6,561 nt of DNA. Source: Gammaproteobacteria bacterium. GTDB lineage: Bacteria > Pseudomonadota > Gammaproteobacteria > Enterobacterales > Kangiellaceae. Position numbers and translations under genes: made by a program. Positions 1-6,159 of the stretch are shown one piece after another; the stretch's first letter is position 1; each line of letters starts with the position of its first letter. The notes under the pieces are model-generated. The model was not told the origin of the DNA and did no database searches. It saw nothing but the letters and a program-made list of their open reading frames with translations. The stretch covers positions 1-6,561 of the forward strand of contig JABXIW010000115.1 of NCBI GenBank assembly GCA_013372875.1, in the 5' to 3' direction.

Positions 1-833
1 GCCTACTACAACTCGAAAAATTAGAAGAAGGCTTGTTTCGTGGACAAAGTGAAAACCTAGGTTTACCTCAAGTCTACGGCGGCCAAGTGATTGGACAAGC
101 CCTCTCAGCGGCGCGTTACACAGTAGAAGAAACACGCACTGTGCACTCCTTCCATAGCTATTTTCTCTACCCTGGAGACCCTGAAAAGCCGATCATTTAC
201 GATGTGGAAAATTTAAGAGATGGACGTAGCTTTAGCACCAGACGCGTTAAAGCAGTGCAAAATGGACGACCTATTTTTTATCTAACGGCTTCTTATCACG
301 GCGATCAACCGGGGTTCGATCACCAGAAAGCCATGCCAGATATTCCGGGGCCTGAAAACTTCGCCTCAGAGAGTGAACTCGCAAGTCATATTGCGGAGTT
401 TCTGCCAGAGCGCTTGCGTAAAACATTCTGCGGAGAAAAACCGATTGAGACTCGCCCTGTCACGGTGATCAATCCTCTAAAACCCAAAAAAGCGGAGCCA
501 AAACAGTACCTTTGGATTCGTGCTAACGGTGAGATGCCAGATAACCAACTGATTCATCAATACTTGCTGGCTTACGCGTCAGATTGGGGATTTTTGGTCA
601 CGGCGATGCACCCACATGAAGTGTCGTTAATGACGCCGAATTTCCAAGTTGCGACGATTGACCATTCAATCTGGTTCCATCGTCCCTTCAAGATGGATGA
701 ATGGCTTTTGTACGCAATAGAAAGCCCAACGGCGAGTAATACTCGAGGCTTAGTGCGTGGCGAAATTTATAACCAGCAAGGTCATTTGGTGGCGACAGCC
801 GTACAAGAAGGAGTCATGCGCTACACGAAGTAA
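1..833 (+). CDS. tesB: Acyl-CoA thioesterase II TesB (5' end cut by window edge)
   Basis: This protein hydrolyses medium- and long-chain acyl-CoA to free fatty acid and CoA in the cytoplasm. The frame is open from base 3, so the start codon lies outside the window. The visible part reads [20 protein letters not shown], which matches the E. coli TesB N-terminus as I remember it. Aligning at LFRGQ (E. coli residue 21) puts the known catalytic residues exactly in register: Asp204 (bases 582-584, YASDWGF), Thr228 (654-656, VATIDHS) and Gln278 (804-806, VQEGVMR). The implied full length is about 286 residues, equal to E. coli TesB, with no internal gap. VHSFHSYF and the [13 protein letters not shown] stretch are typical of the double-hotdog fold. 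The TTG at base 33 is not the start, because conserved residues continue upstream of it. The gene faces the lipoprotein gene and ends just before a shared terminator. Confidence 0.96.
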   Translation, partial: LLQLEKLEEGLFRGQSENLGLPQVYGGQVIGQALSAARYTVEETRTVHSFHSYFLYPGDPEKPIIYDVENLRDGRSFSTRRVKAVQNGRPIFYLTASYHGDQPGFDHQKAMPDIPGPENFASESELASHIAEFLPERLRKTFCGEKPIETRPVTVINPLKPKKAEPKQYLWIRANGEMPDNQLIHQYLLAYASDWGFLVTAMHPHEVSLMTPNFQVATIDHSIWFHRPFKMDEWLLYAIESPTASNTRGLVRGEIYNQQGHLVATAVQEGVMRYTK

Positions 834-851
834 CCCGTGCGCATAAGACGC

Positions 852-878
852 AAAAAGGAGTGCTCAGCACTCCTTTTT
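852..878. terminator. Bidirectional rho-independent terminator between tesB and the lipoprotein gene
   Basis: A perfect 12-bp stem (852-863 paired with 867-878, loop TCA) has A5 at its left foot and T5 at its right foot. It can therefore work in both directions. It lies 19 bases after the tesB stop and 20 bases beyond the stop of the convergent lipoprotein gene, so it serves both. Confidence 0.93.
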
Positions 879-897
879 AGTGGGTATCAAACGATGA

Positions 898-1467
898 TTA
901 ATTCGGTTGATACTTCATGGTGACCACTGACCACTCATAAAGTGATTTCGGATAGCCATACTTGCTTTTGCCGTACACCACATTTGGCTTGGCATAAAAA
1001 CCGCCGTCATCACTCGCTAAGAACTCACGTTGACCGCGACGGTAGTACATGACTGGCGCTGCCAACTCATACTCAATATTTTCTAGTTTAGAGTCGTCAA
1101 TCACTAAAAAGCGAGTCATGCGAATCGTACTACCGTTCGCACAATAACCTACAGCATCATAATCAATTGCATCGAATGGTTTTAGATCATTAGAAAACAG
1201 ATCCGCAGTACAGCCATCAAATCGAGCAACATGCACCCAAACTGCCTTTTGTTGGGTTCGGTCATCGCTACCCACTGGTTTTAACAAGAACAGCGCGACC
1301 TTACCTTTGCCAAATTTTTGCAACTCATCATCCGTCGGTTCACGTACCGAACGCGACCCCATGATGCCAAACTCACTTTCTTCTAAATTGGAAAACTGCG
1401 GGGCACTGAGGGTACTTACGATGACGGTTTGTTCGCTATCAAGTTGTGTGTATTTATCTGCAACACC
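898..1467 (-). other. Unrecognised C-terminal domain of the lipoprotein
   Basis: This covers about residues 826-1014, after the last Ig-like repeat. It breaks the repeat pattern: it has no terminal linker and contains KVALFLLKPVG, KAVWVHVARFDGC, GYCANGSTIRMTRFLV and a Tyr-rich end (YGKSKYGYPKSLYEWSVV). The two cysteines are 23 residues apart. I see no catalytic signature. It is probably the functional head carried on the repeat stalk, but that is inference from position. Confidence 0.55.
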
Positions 1468-3942
1468 CGATTCCGCCAAATCGACATTAACCGTGACTCT
1501 TGTTCTTGGTAACGCTTTGTAATCTCGCGATTCACTCTCAGAAATATCCAACGCAATAGAATGATATTGAGAGTAATTAGTTAGCGTCAACTCAGCTTTC
1601 GCATTATCTAACGTGGCAAGCTCTTCGCTCACGGTATCAGCAAATGCGTAAGTGCGAGTGCCTACCGTTTTACCAAAATCCAAACTAATCGTCTTAAATG
1701 GCGTAAATTCCACAGTTTGAAGCTTCGTCGTAAGACCTGGATGATCCGCTTTATTAATGGTGCCGTTAACCAATACGGTTTTAGTTGTATAGTTACGTGC
1801 AGTTAACGTTACTTCCACTTGGTAGTCGCCAGCATGCAGTACTTTCAAACGACCAGAATCTGAAGATAACAACTCAACCACCGGCTCAGCTTGGTTAATC
1901 AGACGGTAGCTTGCTTTGGCTTCTCCCCCACTCATCACAGGTGTGATAACCGCACCAGCAGAAAAGTCCAGAGTTGGATAAGTAATAGAAACCGGGTTGC
2001 TACCTTGTTTAATCGTTACAGCAAAACTACTTTCACCTGGAGTAAACTTATCGTTGCCTGCGTCCGACACAATAACTCTGGTGCTGCCCGCATTCAGAAT
2101 GCGCATATCACCCGTTTTGCGATCTAAGGAAACCACATCGGTTGCAGAATCCGTCGCAAATCGGTAGCTCACTTCGCCAACCGTACCGAGAATAGATGGT
2201 TTTTGGACATAAGGTTGGTTGATGTTCCACGTACCTTCTACTACGCCTGACTGGATAGCAATTCGGCTTGGCGCACTCAGAATGTTGAAGCGAACTTTTT
2301 GATCTGGACCGGCCGTGTAATTTGCACTCTCTTTCCTGCGAACCGTTAACGTCGTTTGACCCGCTTTGTAGACACGAATAAGACCGTCACCAATAACATC
2401 TGCAACGCCTGGAGAAGTATTGTCAACGACTTCCAAATGATCATTGCTGGCCGTTAAACCAAAATCACGCTGCAAGTTAAAATCGTAGTCTTTGCTGTAT
2501 ACCATTTCATAATCTTGCGTCGTCATCGCTTGGCCTTGCGCTTTCGCAACTTTGATCACAACATTGAATTGAATTGGTTGGTACAAGTCACCGCCATCAT
2601 CTTCAAACTTAAGACGATATTCGCCCGCGGTATCCACTTCTAAGTTGCCATCCTTCATTCGAAGACCTTCAGGCAACCCACCAATCAGACTGACTTTGCC
2701 TTTCTGACCAGCAAACGTCATTGGAATAGCCAGTTTAGGCTGATAAGTGAGAGACATTTCCACGTCTTTCATTACCGGATGAGGTGCGCGTTCGATTTCA
2801 ATGTTGAAGCGGGTTTTACTTGCTGGATAATTACGCAAGTCGTATTCGTAGGCTTCAACTTCTGCGCTACCAACGTCTTTGATCAGCAACGCTTTACCAT
2901 CCGTAGTTTTAGCGACAACGTCTTCACCATTGATGATGCGATATCCATAATCGCCGCGAGCGTGCGCAACTTGAGGGAAAATGCGTCCACCGTATTCATA
3001 CGTCTTAGCGATATTCGCAACACTTATGGCTTGACGTTGACCCGGTTTAACATCGACCACAAACTGAGCAACTTGCTGCTTGTTTAAGAAAGCATCGCTG
3101 TATGTTGCTGTCGCCTCAACGGTTACCTGACCAACGTTGTGGATCAAAAGCAAACCCGTTTCTGGGTTTAGTAACTCGGCAACCTCGTTATCTGGTTCGC
3201 TGCGCAAAATTTTGTAAGTGATATTTTGCGTTTCAACTTTATCCAAACGTGAAGGCGCTAAGGTTAAACCGTCTCGATACTCATCTTCGATTAAGGCAAA
3301 TTTAAGTTGCTCAGCACCTATTGCATACAATGTCACGGTTGCACGAACTTGCTTAGGTAGATATAAGTCGTTACCTGAATCGGAAATCAGTACAGAAGCC
3401 TGACCCGCAGAACCAAGTGAATAAACAACGCCGTTATCATCAACACGAATGAGGTTCTGCCCGCTTTCGACTTGGTAACTCAGTTTACCTTTCTGCCCAC
3501 GCACGGTCAGAGCTTTCCCGTCAGGATCGAGTGCTACTAGGCTTAAATCACTGGCAGAAAGATCATTGTTAAAACCTCGTTCAACCGTGACCGAAAACGT
3601 CGTTTCAGAAGATTCATACACAGAACTGGTATCTGTTGCACGAATTATCGCGGTGCCTGGACGCAGGATTTGAAATACTCCCGAATCATTCACTCTCACC
3701 ACATTCGGCGGATTTGAATCAATGACTTGGTAAGATACTGAGCCGCGAACGTTGCTCAATAGTGTCTGAGTGATGGTTCCCACCCCCTCAAACTGCAACG
3801 AGGCATCTTCAACAATCAGCTGTGGACGACTCTGCTTCGTGATAGAAGTTGGAGAGCTTGTATTGCTCGGCTTGGAGTCACCTCCTCCACCGCAACCAGC
3901 AAGTAAAGCAGCAAGAAAAATCAAATAATAATTTCTGTTCAT
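898..3942 (-). CDS. Large secreted lipoprotein with about nine Ig-like repeats and an orphan C-terminal domain
   Basis: I do not recognise a named protein. The start chosen is the ATG at 3942 (1014 residues), because MNRNYYLIFLAALLAGC is a textbook lipoprotein signal peptide with an LAGC lipobox and Cys17 as the lipidated residue. A TTG nine codons upstream would spoil this signal. Residues +2 and +3 are Gly, not Asp, so by the Lol rule the protein should reach the outer membrane. After the Cys come Gly4 and a Ser/Thr-rich linker to about residue 39. Roughly nine beta-rich repeats of 82-93 residues follow (about 40-825), then a unique domain (about 826-1014). Apart from Cys17 the only cysteines are Cys911 and Cys934 in that domain, which could form a disulfide. 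No transmembrane segment, enzyme motif or LPxTG-type anchor is visible. No clear Shine-Dalgarno precedes the ATG. A surface adhesive or structural role is a guess from architecture only. Confidence 0.9.
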   Translation of the reverse strand: MNRNYYLIFLAALLAGCGGGGDSKPSNTSSPTSITKQSRPQLIVEDASLQFEGVGTITQTLLSNVRGSVSYQVIDSNPPNVVRVNDSGVFQILRPGTAIIRATDTSSVYESSETTFSVTVERGFNNDLSASDLSLVALDPDGKALTVRGQKGKLSYQVESGQNLIRVDDNGVVYSLGSAGQASVLISDSGNDLYLPKQVRATVTLYAIGAEQLKFALIEDEYRDGLTLAPSRLDKVETQNITYKILRSEPDNEVAELLNPETGLLLIHNVGQVTVEATATYSDAFLNKQQVAQFVVDVKPGQRQAISVANIAKTYEYGGRIFPQVAHARGDYGYRIINGEDVVAKTTDGKALLIKDVGSAEVEAYEYDLRNYPASKTRFNIEIERAPHPVMKDVEMSLTYQPKLAIPMTFAGQKGKVSLIGGLPEGLRMKDGNLEVDTAGEYRLKFEDDGGDLYQPIQFNVVIKVAKAQGQAMTTQDYEMVYSKDYDFNLQRDFGLTASNDHLEVVDNTSPGVADVIGDGLIRVYKAGQTTLTVRRKESANYTAGPDQKVRFNILSAPSRIAIQSGVVEGTWNINQPYVQKPSILGTVGEVSYRFATDSATDVVSLDRKTGDMRILNAGSTRVIVSDAGNDKFTPGESSFAVTIKQGSNPVSITYPTLDFSAGAVITPVMSGGEAKASYRLINQAEPVVELLSSDSGRLKVLHAGDYQVEVTLTARNYTTKTVLVNGTINKADHPGLTTKLQTVEFTPFKTISLDFGKTVGTRTYAFADTVSEELATLDNAKAELTLTNYSQYHSIALDISESESRDYKALPRTRVTVNVDLAESGVADKYTQLDSEQTVIVSTLSAPQFSNLEESEFGIMGSRSVREPTDDELQKFGKGKVALFLLKPVGSDDRTQQKAVWVHVARFDGCTADLFSNDLKPFDAIDYDAVGYCANGSTIRMTRFLVIDDSKLENIEYELAAPVMYYRRGQREFLASDDGGFYAKPNVVYGKSKYGYPKSLYEWSVVTMKYQPN
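1468..3825 (-). repeat. Tandem array of about nine divergent Ig-like (BIg2/MBG-like) protein repeats
   Basis: Approximate residue bounds (from the 3942 ATG) are 40-122, 123-209, 210-301, 302-386, 387-468, 469-557, 558-647, 648-732 and 733-825. A recurring pattern is visible: GxxGxxSYx, then VVxVDxxxG, then an AG turn followed by a V/I-rich strand. In repeats 2, 5 and 7 a D-x-G-(N/G)-D-x-(Y/F)-x-P element follows (about residues 188-196, 448-456 and 627-635). Repeats end in linkers such as VTVERG, IEIERAPH, IKVAKAQGQ, VTIKQGSNP and TINKADHPG, like those between bacterial Ig-like domains. The copies are strongly diverged at both protein and DNA level, so this is an old array and not a recent expansion. 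Boundaries are by eye, and repeats 3, 4 and 9 are the least regular. Confidence 0.72.
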
Positions 3943-4180
3943 TTTTAGTAATAATTTGTTACATCTCAAGGGACGAGATAATAATACGATGTTTTATTAA
4001 TCGCTATCCCTATTGTTGATGACTTTATTACTTAAGTATTTACTACTATATTAAGGGTAAAAATAAATTCTGATAAATGGCGAGAAAATTACCCGAAAAA
4101 ACGCGAAGCAAACGTTTAAATTAATGTAATTAATTAATTTAGAAAGAGTGAATATTCAACAAAATAAAACAGGAAAAATA

Positions 4181-4231
4181 ATGAAGAAAAATTGCGTTAA
4201 TTTTGGGCGGGCTATGCTGTATGGACATTAA
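4181..4231 (+). CDS. Possible 16-codon micro-ORF
   Basis: The frame reads MKKNCVNFGRAMLYGH and stops at TAA (4229-4231). An AGGA motif (4171-4174) lies 6 bases before the ATG, a better ribosome binding site than that of the large lipoprotein. A hairpin with a short T-rich tail follows about 50 bases downstream on the same strand. No gene on this strand follows before the regulator, which is antisense, so a leader-peptide role has no obvious target. A small RNA with an incidental reading frame is equally possible. I do not recognise the peptide. Confidence 0.25.
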   Translation: MKKNCVNFGRAMLYGH

Positions 4232-4277
4232 CAGATTAGAAAAACATAATTATCTAATACACAAATAAAAGCAAGAA

Positions 4278-4310
4278 CGAATCTCGTTTATATTTAATAA
4301 AAGAGATTTG
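4278..4310 (+). terminator. Hairpin with weak T tail, possible terminator of a short + strand transcript
   Basis: CGAATCTC (4278-4285) pairs with GAGATTTG (4303-4310), including one G-T pair. After a single mismatch, TTTAT (4287-4291) pairs with ATAAA (4297-4301) around a 5-base loop. TATTTT follows at 4311-4316 on the + strand. The stem is AT-rich and the T tract is interrupted, so termination would be weak. It would close a transcript running through the 4181-4231 micro-ORF. Confidence 0.35.
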
Positions 4311-4319
4311 TATTTTAAA

Positions 4320-4383
4320 ACTGGAATAATGTCACTCTTACATTCCATTTTAATGTCTCGTCAGTAACAACTATTATTCCAGT
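4320..4383 (-). terminator. Long 64-base hairpin just downstream of the regulator gene
   Basis: An 11-bp perfect inverted repeat (ACTGGAATAAT and its complement, 4373-4383 with 4320-4330) encloses 42 bases. On the - strand the inside can continue the stem. After a 4-base bulge GTTACT pairs with AGTGAC (one G-T pair), and ACATT pairs with AATGT around a 7-base loop. The outer stem is followed on the - strand by a short T run (four T's). It begins 15 bases after the regulator stop codon, which suits a transcription terminator or a structured 3' end. The stem is AT-rich and the tail short, so the terminator role is uncertain. Confidence 0.5.
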
Positions 4384-4398
4384 AACTGTAAACTTAGA

Positions 4399-4863
4399 TT
4401 AGCTTCGAATTGGCAACTCAGTGGTATATTTAATCGACTCCATTGCAAATGTTGAAGTCACGTTAGAGAGCCCCTTTACACTATTCACTAAGCGCTTATA
4501 AAACTCGTCAAAACACTTCATATCTTTCACCAGCACTTTCATCATGTAGTCATACTCGCCGGCCATACGATAAAACTCCATCACCTCAGGGAAATCACTC
4601 ACTGTTGTGACAAAATGGTGATACCAATCTTCGGAGTGATCGATGGTTTTTAGCTGAACAAAAGCGATAAAAGACAAGTCGAGTTTTTCTGCGCTCAGTA
4701 ACGCGACGCGCTTTTCAATGTAGCCTTCCTCTTCCAACCTTTTTAAACGCTTCCAACATGGTGTTGTTGTCAGATTGACTCGCTCTGCTAAGTCATTTAA
4801 TGACAAGGTGCTGTCGGTTTGTAGCAAAGCAAGCAGCTGTTTATCGACTCGATCTAATTTCAT
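4399..4863 (-). CDS. decR: DecR-type Lrp/AsnC family transcriptional regulator
   Basis: This is a DNA-binding regulator of 154 residues, usual for the Lrp/AsnC family. It has an N-terminal winged helix-turn-helix (about 5-50, recognition helix in [17 protein letters not shown], 31-47) and a C-terminal RAM effector and oligomerisation domain (about 66-145) with the AGEYDYM motif at 101-107. [39 protein letters not shown] and IKYTT match E. coli DecR (YbaO) nearly word for word from memory. DecR is a cysteine-responsive activator of a cysteine desulfidase operon. The ATG at 4863 was chosen because [14 protein letters not shown] is the family N-terminus; a TTG five codons upstream is less likely. 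No strong Shine-Dalgarno is seen. The gene is divergent from the Cds1-like gene, and a palindrome 22 bases upstream of its start suggests autoregulation. Orthology to DecR is likely but not proven by sequence alone. Confidence 0.92.
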   Translation of the reverse strand: MKLDRVDKQLLALLQTDSTLSLNDLAERVNLTTTPCWKRLKRLEEEGYIEKRVALLSAEKLDLSFIAFVQLKTIDHSEDWYHHFVTTVSDFPEVMEFYRMAGEYDYMMKVLVKDMKCFDEFYKRLVNSVKGLSNVTSTFAMESIKYTTELPIRS

Positions 4864-4884
4864 TTCTATAAAAACCAAAAGATG

Positions 4885-4899
4885 TAGAAAACTTTTCTA
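4885..4899. promoter_or_regulatory. Lrp-family operator, perfect 15-base palindrome
   Basis: TAGAAAACTTTTCTA is a perfect 7-1-7 palindrome. It matches the E. coli Lrp consensus YAGHAWATTWTDCTR at 14 of 15 positions, missing only the central base. It lies 22 bases upstream of the regulator's ATG and about 104 bases upstream of the enzyme's. It could therefore serve autorepression and, with upstream loading, activation of the enzyme gene. The protein bound is presumed to be the adjacent DecR-like regulator, though Lrp itself is an alternative. Confidence 0.62.
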
Positions 4900-4924
4900 T
4901 CCCAATACCCATCAAGAGCAACTA

Positions 4925-4939
4925 TAGCAAAGTTTTTCT
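4925..4939. promoter_or_regulatory. Weaker second Lrp-like box
   Basis: TAGCAAAGTTTTTCT matches the Lrp consensus at 11 of 15 positions, with a good left half and a right half shifted by one base. Its centre is 40 bases from the strong box, close to four helical turns, which suits cooperative binding by Lrp-family oligomers. A still weaker match (10 of 15) spans 4950-4964. Confidence 0.35.
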
Positions 4940-4990
4940 CTCACCTTATAGGTAAATTATCCCTATCTAATGCTTATCTATCGATTTCCA

Positions 4991-4997
4991 AGGGGAG
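4991..4997 (+). promoter_or_regulatory. Strong ribosome binding site that fixes the start of the Cds1-like gene
   Basis: AGGGGAG lies 5 bases before the ATG at 5003. The in-frame ATG at 4970, 11 codons upstream, has no comparable site, so 5003 is the preferred start. Confidence 0.85.
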
Positions 4998-5002
4998 ACG
5001 CC

Positions 5003-6097
5003 ATGTGTACTGACCACGACTGGATCAACAATGCAGTGCGTAAAATTGAAGCGGATTTTCAACGCTCTGCTGATACTCATTTATTTAAACTCGAACTGCC
5101 TTCTCTTGATGGTATCGATATCTACCTAAAAGATGAGAGCACGCATCCAACAGGCTCTCTCAAACACCGATTGGCGCGTTCGTTGTTTCTTTATGCGATT
5201 TGTAATGGGTGGATTGGTCCTGAAACCACAGTAATTGAAGCATCCTCAGGCAGCACTGCCGTTTCAGAAGCGTATTTCGCTCGCTTACTTGGCTTACCTT
5301 TCATTGCCGTTATGCCAAAAACCACCGCGCGTAAAAAGATTGAACAAATTGAGTTTTACGGTGGCAAAGCACACCTTGTTGAACGCTCAGATCAGATTTA
5401 TGACGAGTCTCGACGTTTGGCTCAAGAGTTAAATGGTCACTACATGGATCAGTTTACTTATGCTGAACGTGCAACTGACTGGCGCGGCAACAACAACATC
5501 GCGAACTCGATCTTCAGCCAAATGCAGTTAGAAGATCACCCAATTCCGAGTTGGGTAGTGATGAGTCCAGGAACTGGTGGCACATCAGCAACCATTGGCC
5601 GCTTTATTCGTTACCAAAAATACGACACTAAACTGTGTGTGGTAGACCCTGAAAACTCAGTGTTTTACGACGCCTTCCAATCCGGCAACAGTGAATTAAA
5701 AGGCAATACTGGCAGCAAAATTGAAGGCATCGGCCGACCACGTGTTGAGCCAAGCTTTATCGCCGGTGTGGTTGATGAGATGCGAAAAATTCCTGATGCG
5801 GCAAGTGTCGCAACCGCGCATTGGGTTTCTCAGCTGATTGGACGTAAAGTTGGTGCATCTACGGGGACGAACCTCTACGGTGTGCTTCAACTAGCCTGCG
5901 AAATGAAACAACGCGGTGAAACAGGCTCTATCGTGACACTTCTATGTGACTCTGGTGAGCGTTACTTAGATACGTATTACGACTTAGCATGGGTAAAAGA
6001 GAACATCGGTGATATTCAACCTTACCTCGCGCAACTTGAAGTCATTCAAGCGAAAGGCTGTGTTGAGCCGGCATGTTGCGGTCCAATTACCGCTTAA
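5003..6097 (+). CDS. cds1: PLP-dependent Cds1-type L-cysteine desulfhydrase
   Basis: This is a fold-type II PLP enzyme of the cysteine synthase superfamily, 364 residues from the ATG at 5003. By family it should split L-cysteine into H2S, pyruvate and ammonia in the cytoplasm. The PLP lysine is Lys54 in [11 protein letters not shown]. The substrate loop is SSGST (81-85), where CysK has TSGNT. The PLP phosphate loop is GTGGT (190-194). SGERY (317-321) supplies the Ser that contacts the PLP ring nitrogen. [43 protein letters not shown] and [15 protein letters not shown] resemble mycobacterial Cds1 (Rv3684) from memory, more than CysK or CysM. The C-terminus carries three cysteines (353, 358, 359) in [13 protein letters not shown]. 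The gene is divergent from a DecR-like regulator, which supports a cysteine-degrading role. A cysteine synthase-like or other beta-elimination activity cannot be excluded by sequence. Confidence 0.9.
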   Translation: MCTDHDWINNAVRKIEADFQRSADTHLFKLELPSLDGIDIYLKDESTHPTGSLKHRLARSLFLYAICNGWIGPETTVIEASSGSTAVSEAYFARLLGLPFIAVMPKTTARKKIEQIEFYGGKAHLVERSDQIYDESRRLAQELNGHYMDQFTYAERATDWRGNNNIANSIFSQMQLEDHPIPSWVVMSPGTGGTSATIGRFIRYQKYDTKLCVVDPENSVFYDAFQSGNSELKGNTGSKIEGIGRPRVEPSFIAGVVDEMRKIPDAASVATAHWVSQLIGRKVGASTGTNLYGVLQLACEMKQRGETGSIVTLLCDSGERYLDTYYDLAWVKENIGDIQPYLAQLEVIQAKGCVEPACCGPITA

Positions 6098-6114
6098 GAT
6101 GCAAATTCGAATGT

Positions 6115-6148
6115 AAAAAACAGCCCGCTTATGTGCGGGCTGTTTTTT
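6115..6148. terminator. Strong bidirectional rho-independent terminator
   Basis: A perfect 14-bp stem (6115-6128 with 6135-6148) has the GC core CAGCCCGC / GCGGGCTG, a 6-base loop, A6 on the left and T6 on the right. It sits between the stops of the convergent Cds1-like and DUF1244 genes and can terminate both. Confidence 0.96.
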
Positions 6149-6159
6149 ATTGATTGGGA

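Larger units (their letters stand above)
3943..4398. other. AT-rich intergenic region between the lipoprotein gene and the regulator
   Basis: These 456 bases lie between two genes that both run on the - strand. The half near 3943-4140 must carry the lipoprotein promoter if that gene has its own, but no convincing -35/-10 pair stands out. It does hold a perfect 10-bp palindrome TACTTAAGTA (4029-4038) and a small 5-bp stem (3963-3967 with 3975-3979) about 20 bases upstream of the lipoprotein ATG. The half from 4140 to 4398 holds a possible micro-ORF, a hairpin at 4278-4310 and a long hairpin at 4320-4383, listed separately. A short GC-rich patch (GGGCGGGC, 4205-4212) stands out from the AT-rich surroundings. 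Confidence 0.6.
4864..5002. promoter_or_regulatory. Divergent promoter region of decR and the Cds1-like gene
   Basis: This 139-base gap must drive both genes. It holds one strong and two weaker Lrp-like boxes centred near 4892, 4932 and 4957. I cannot place a convincing sigma70 -35/-10 pair on either strand. That is compatible with an activator-dependent promoter for the enzyme gene, but does not show it. Confidence 0.7.

Noticed and set aside
33..35. TTG as the start of the thioesterase gene
   Set aside because: The frame is open to the window edge and residues upstream of it ([10 protein letters not shown]) match the TesB N-terminus, so the gene simply runs off the window.
1307..3403. Several open frames of 60-100 codons on the + strand inside the lipoprotein gene
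   Set aside because: They lie antisense to a long, coherent coding frame with a clear signal peptide and repeat pattern, show no family features, and look like shadow frames.
4095..4120. ACGCGAAGCAAACG, which recalls pieces of the cyclic di-GMP (GEMM) riboswitch
   Set aside because: The core motifs are not in the right order or spacing and no flanking helices are visible; no riboswitch can be supported.
4142..4231. A 29-codon frame on the - strand opposite the micro-ORF (MSIQHSPPKINAIF...)
   Set aside because: No ribosome binding site precedes it and the region is T-rich on that strand, so a chance frame is the simpler reading.
4320..4383. The 64-base inverted-repeat unit as a miniature transposable element
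   Set aside because: No clear target-site duplication flanks it and no second copy occurs in the window; a hairpin at the 3' end of a gene explains it equally well.
4970..5002. ATG at 4970 as the start of the desulfhydrase gene
   Set aside because: The ATG at 5003 has a strong AGGGGAG at correct spacing; the extra 11 residues ([11 protein letters not shown]) encode that site and look untranslated.
5235..5890. Short open frames on both strands inside the desulfhydrase gene
   Set aside because: They overlap conserved PLP enzyme motifs in the true frame and have no independent start signals or recognisable product.
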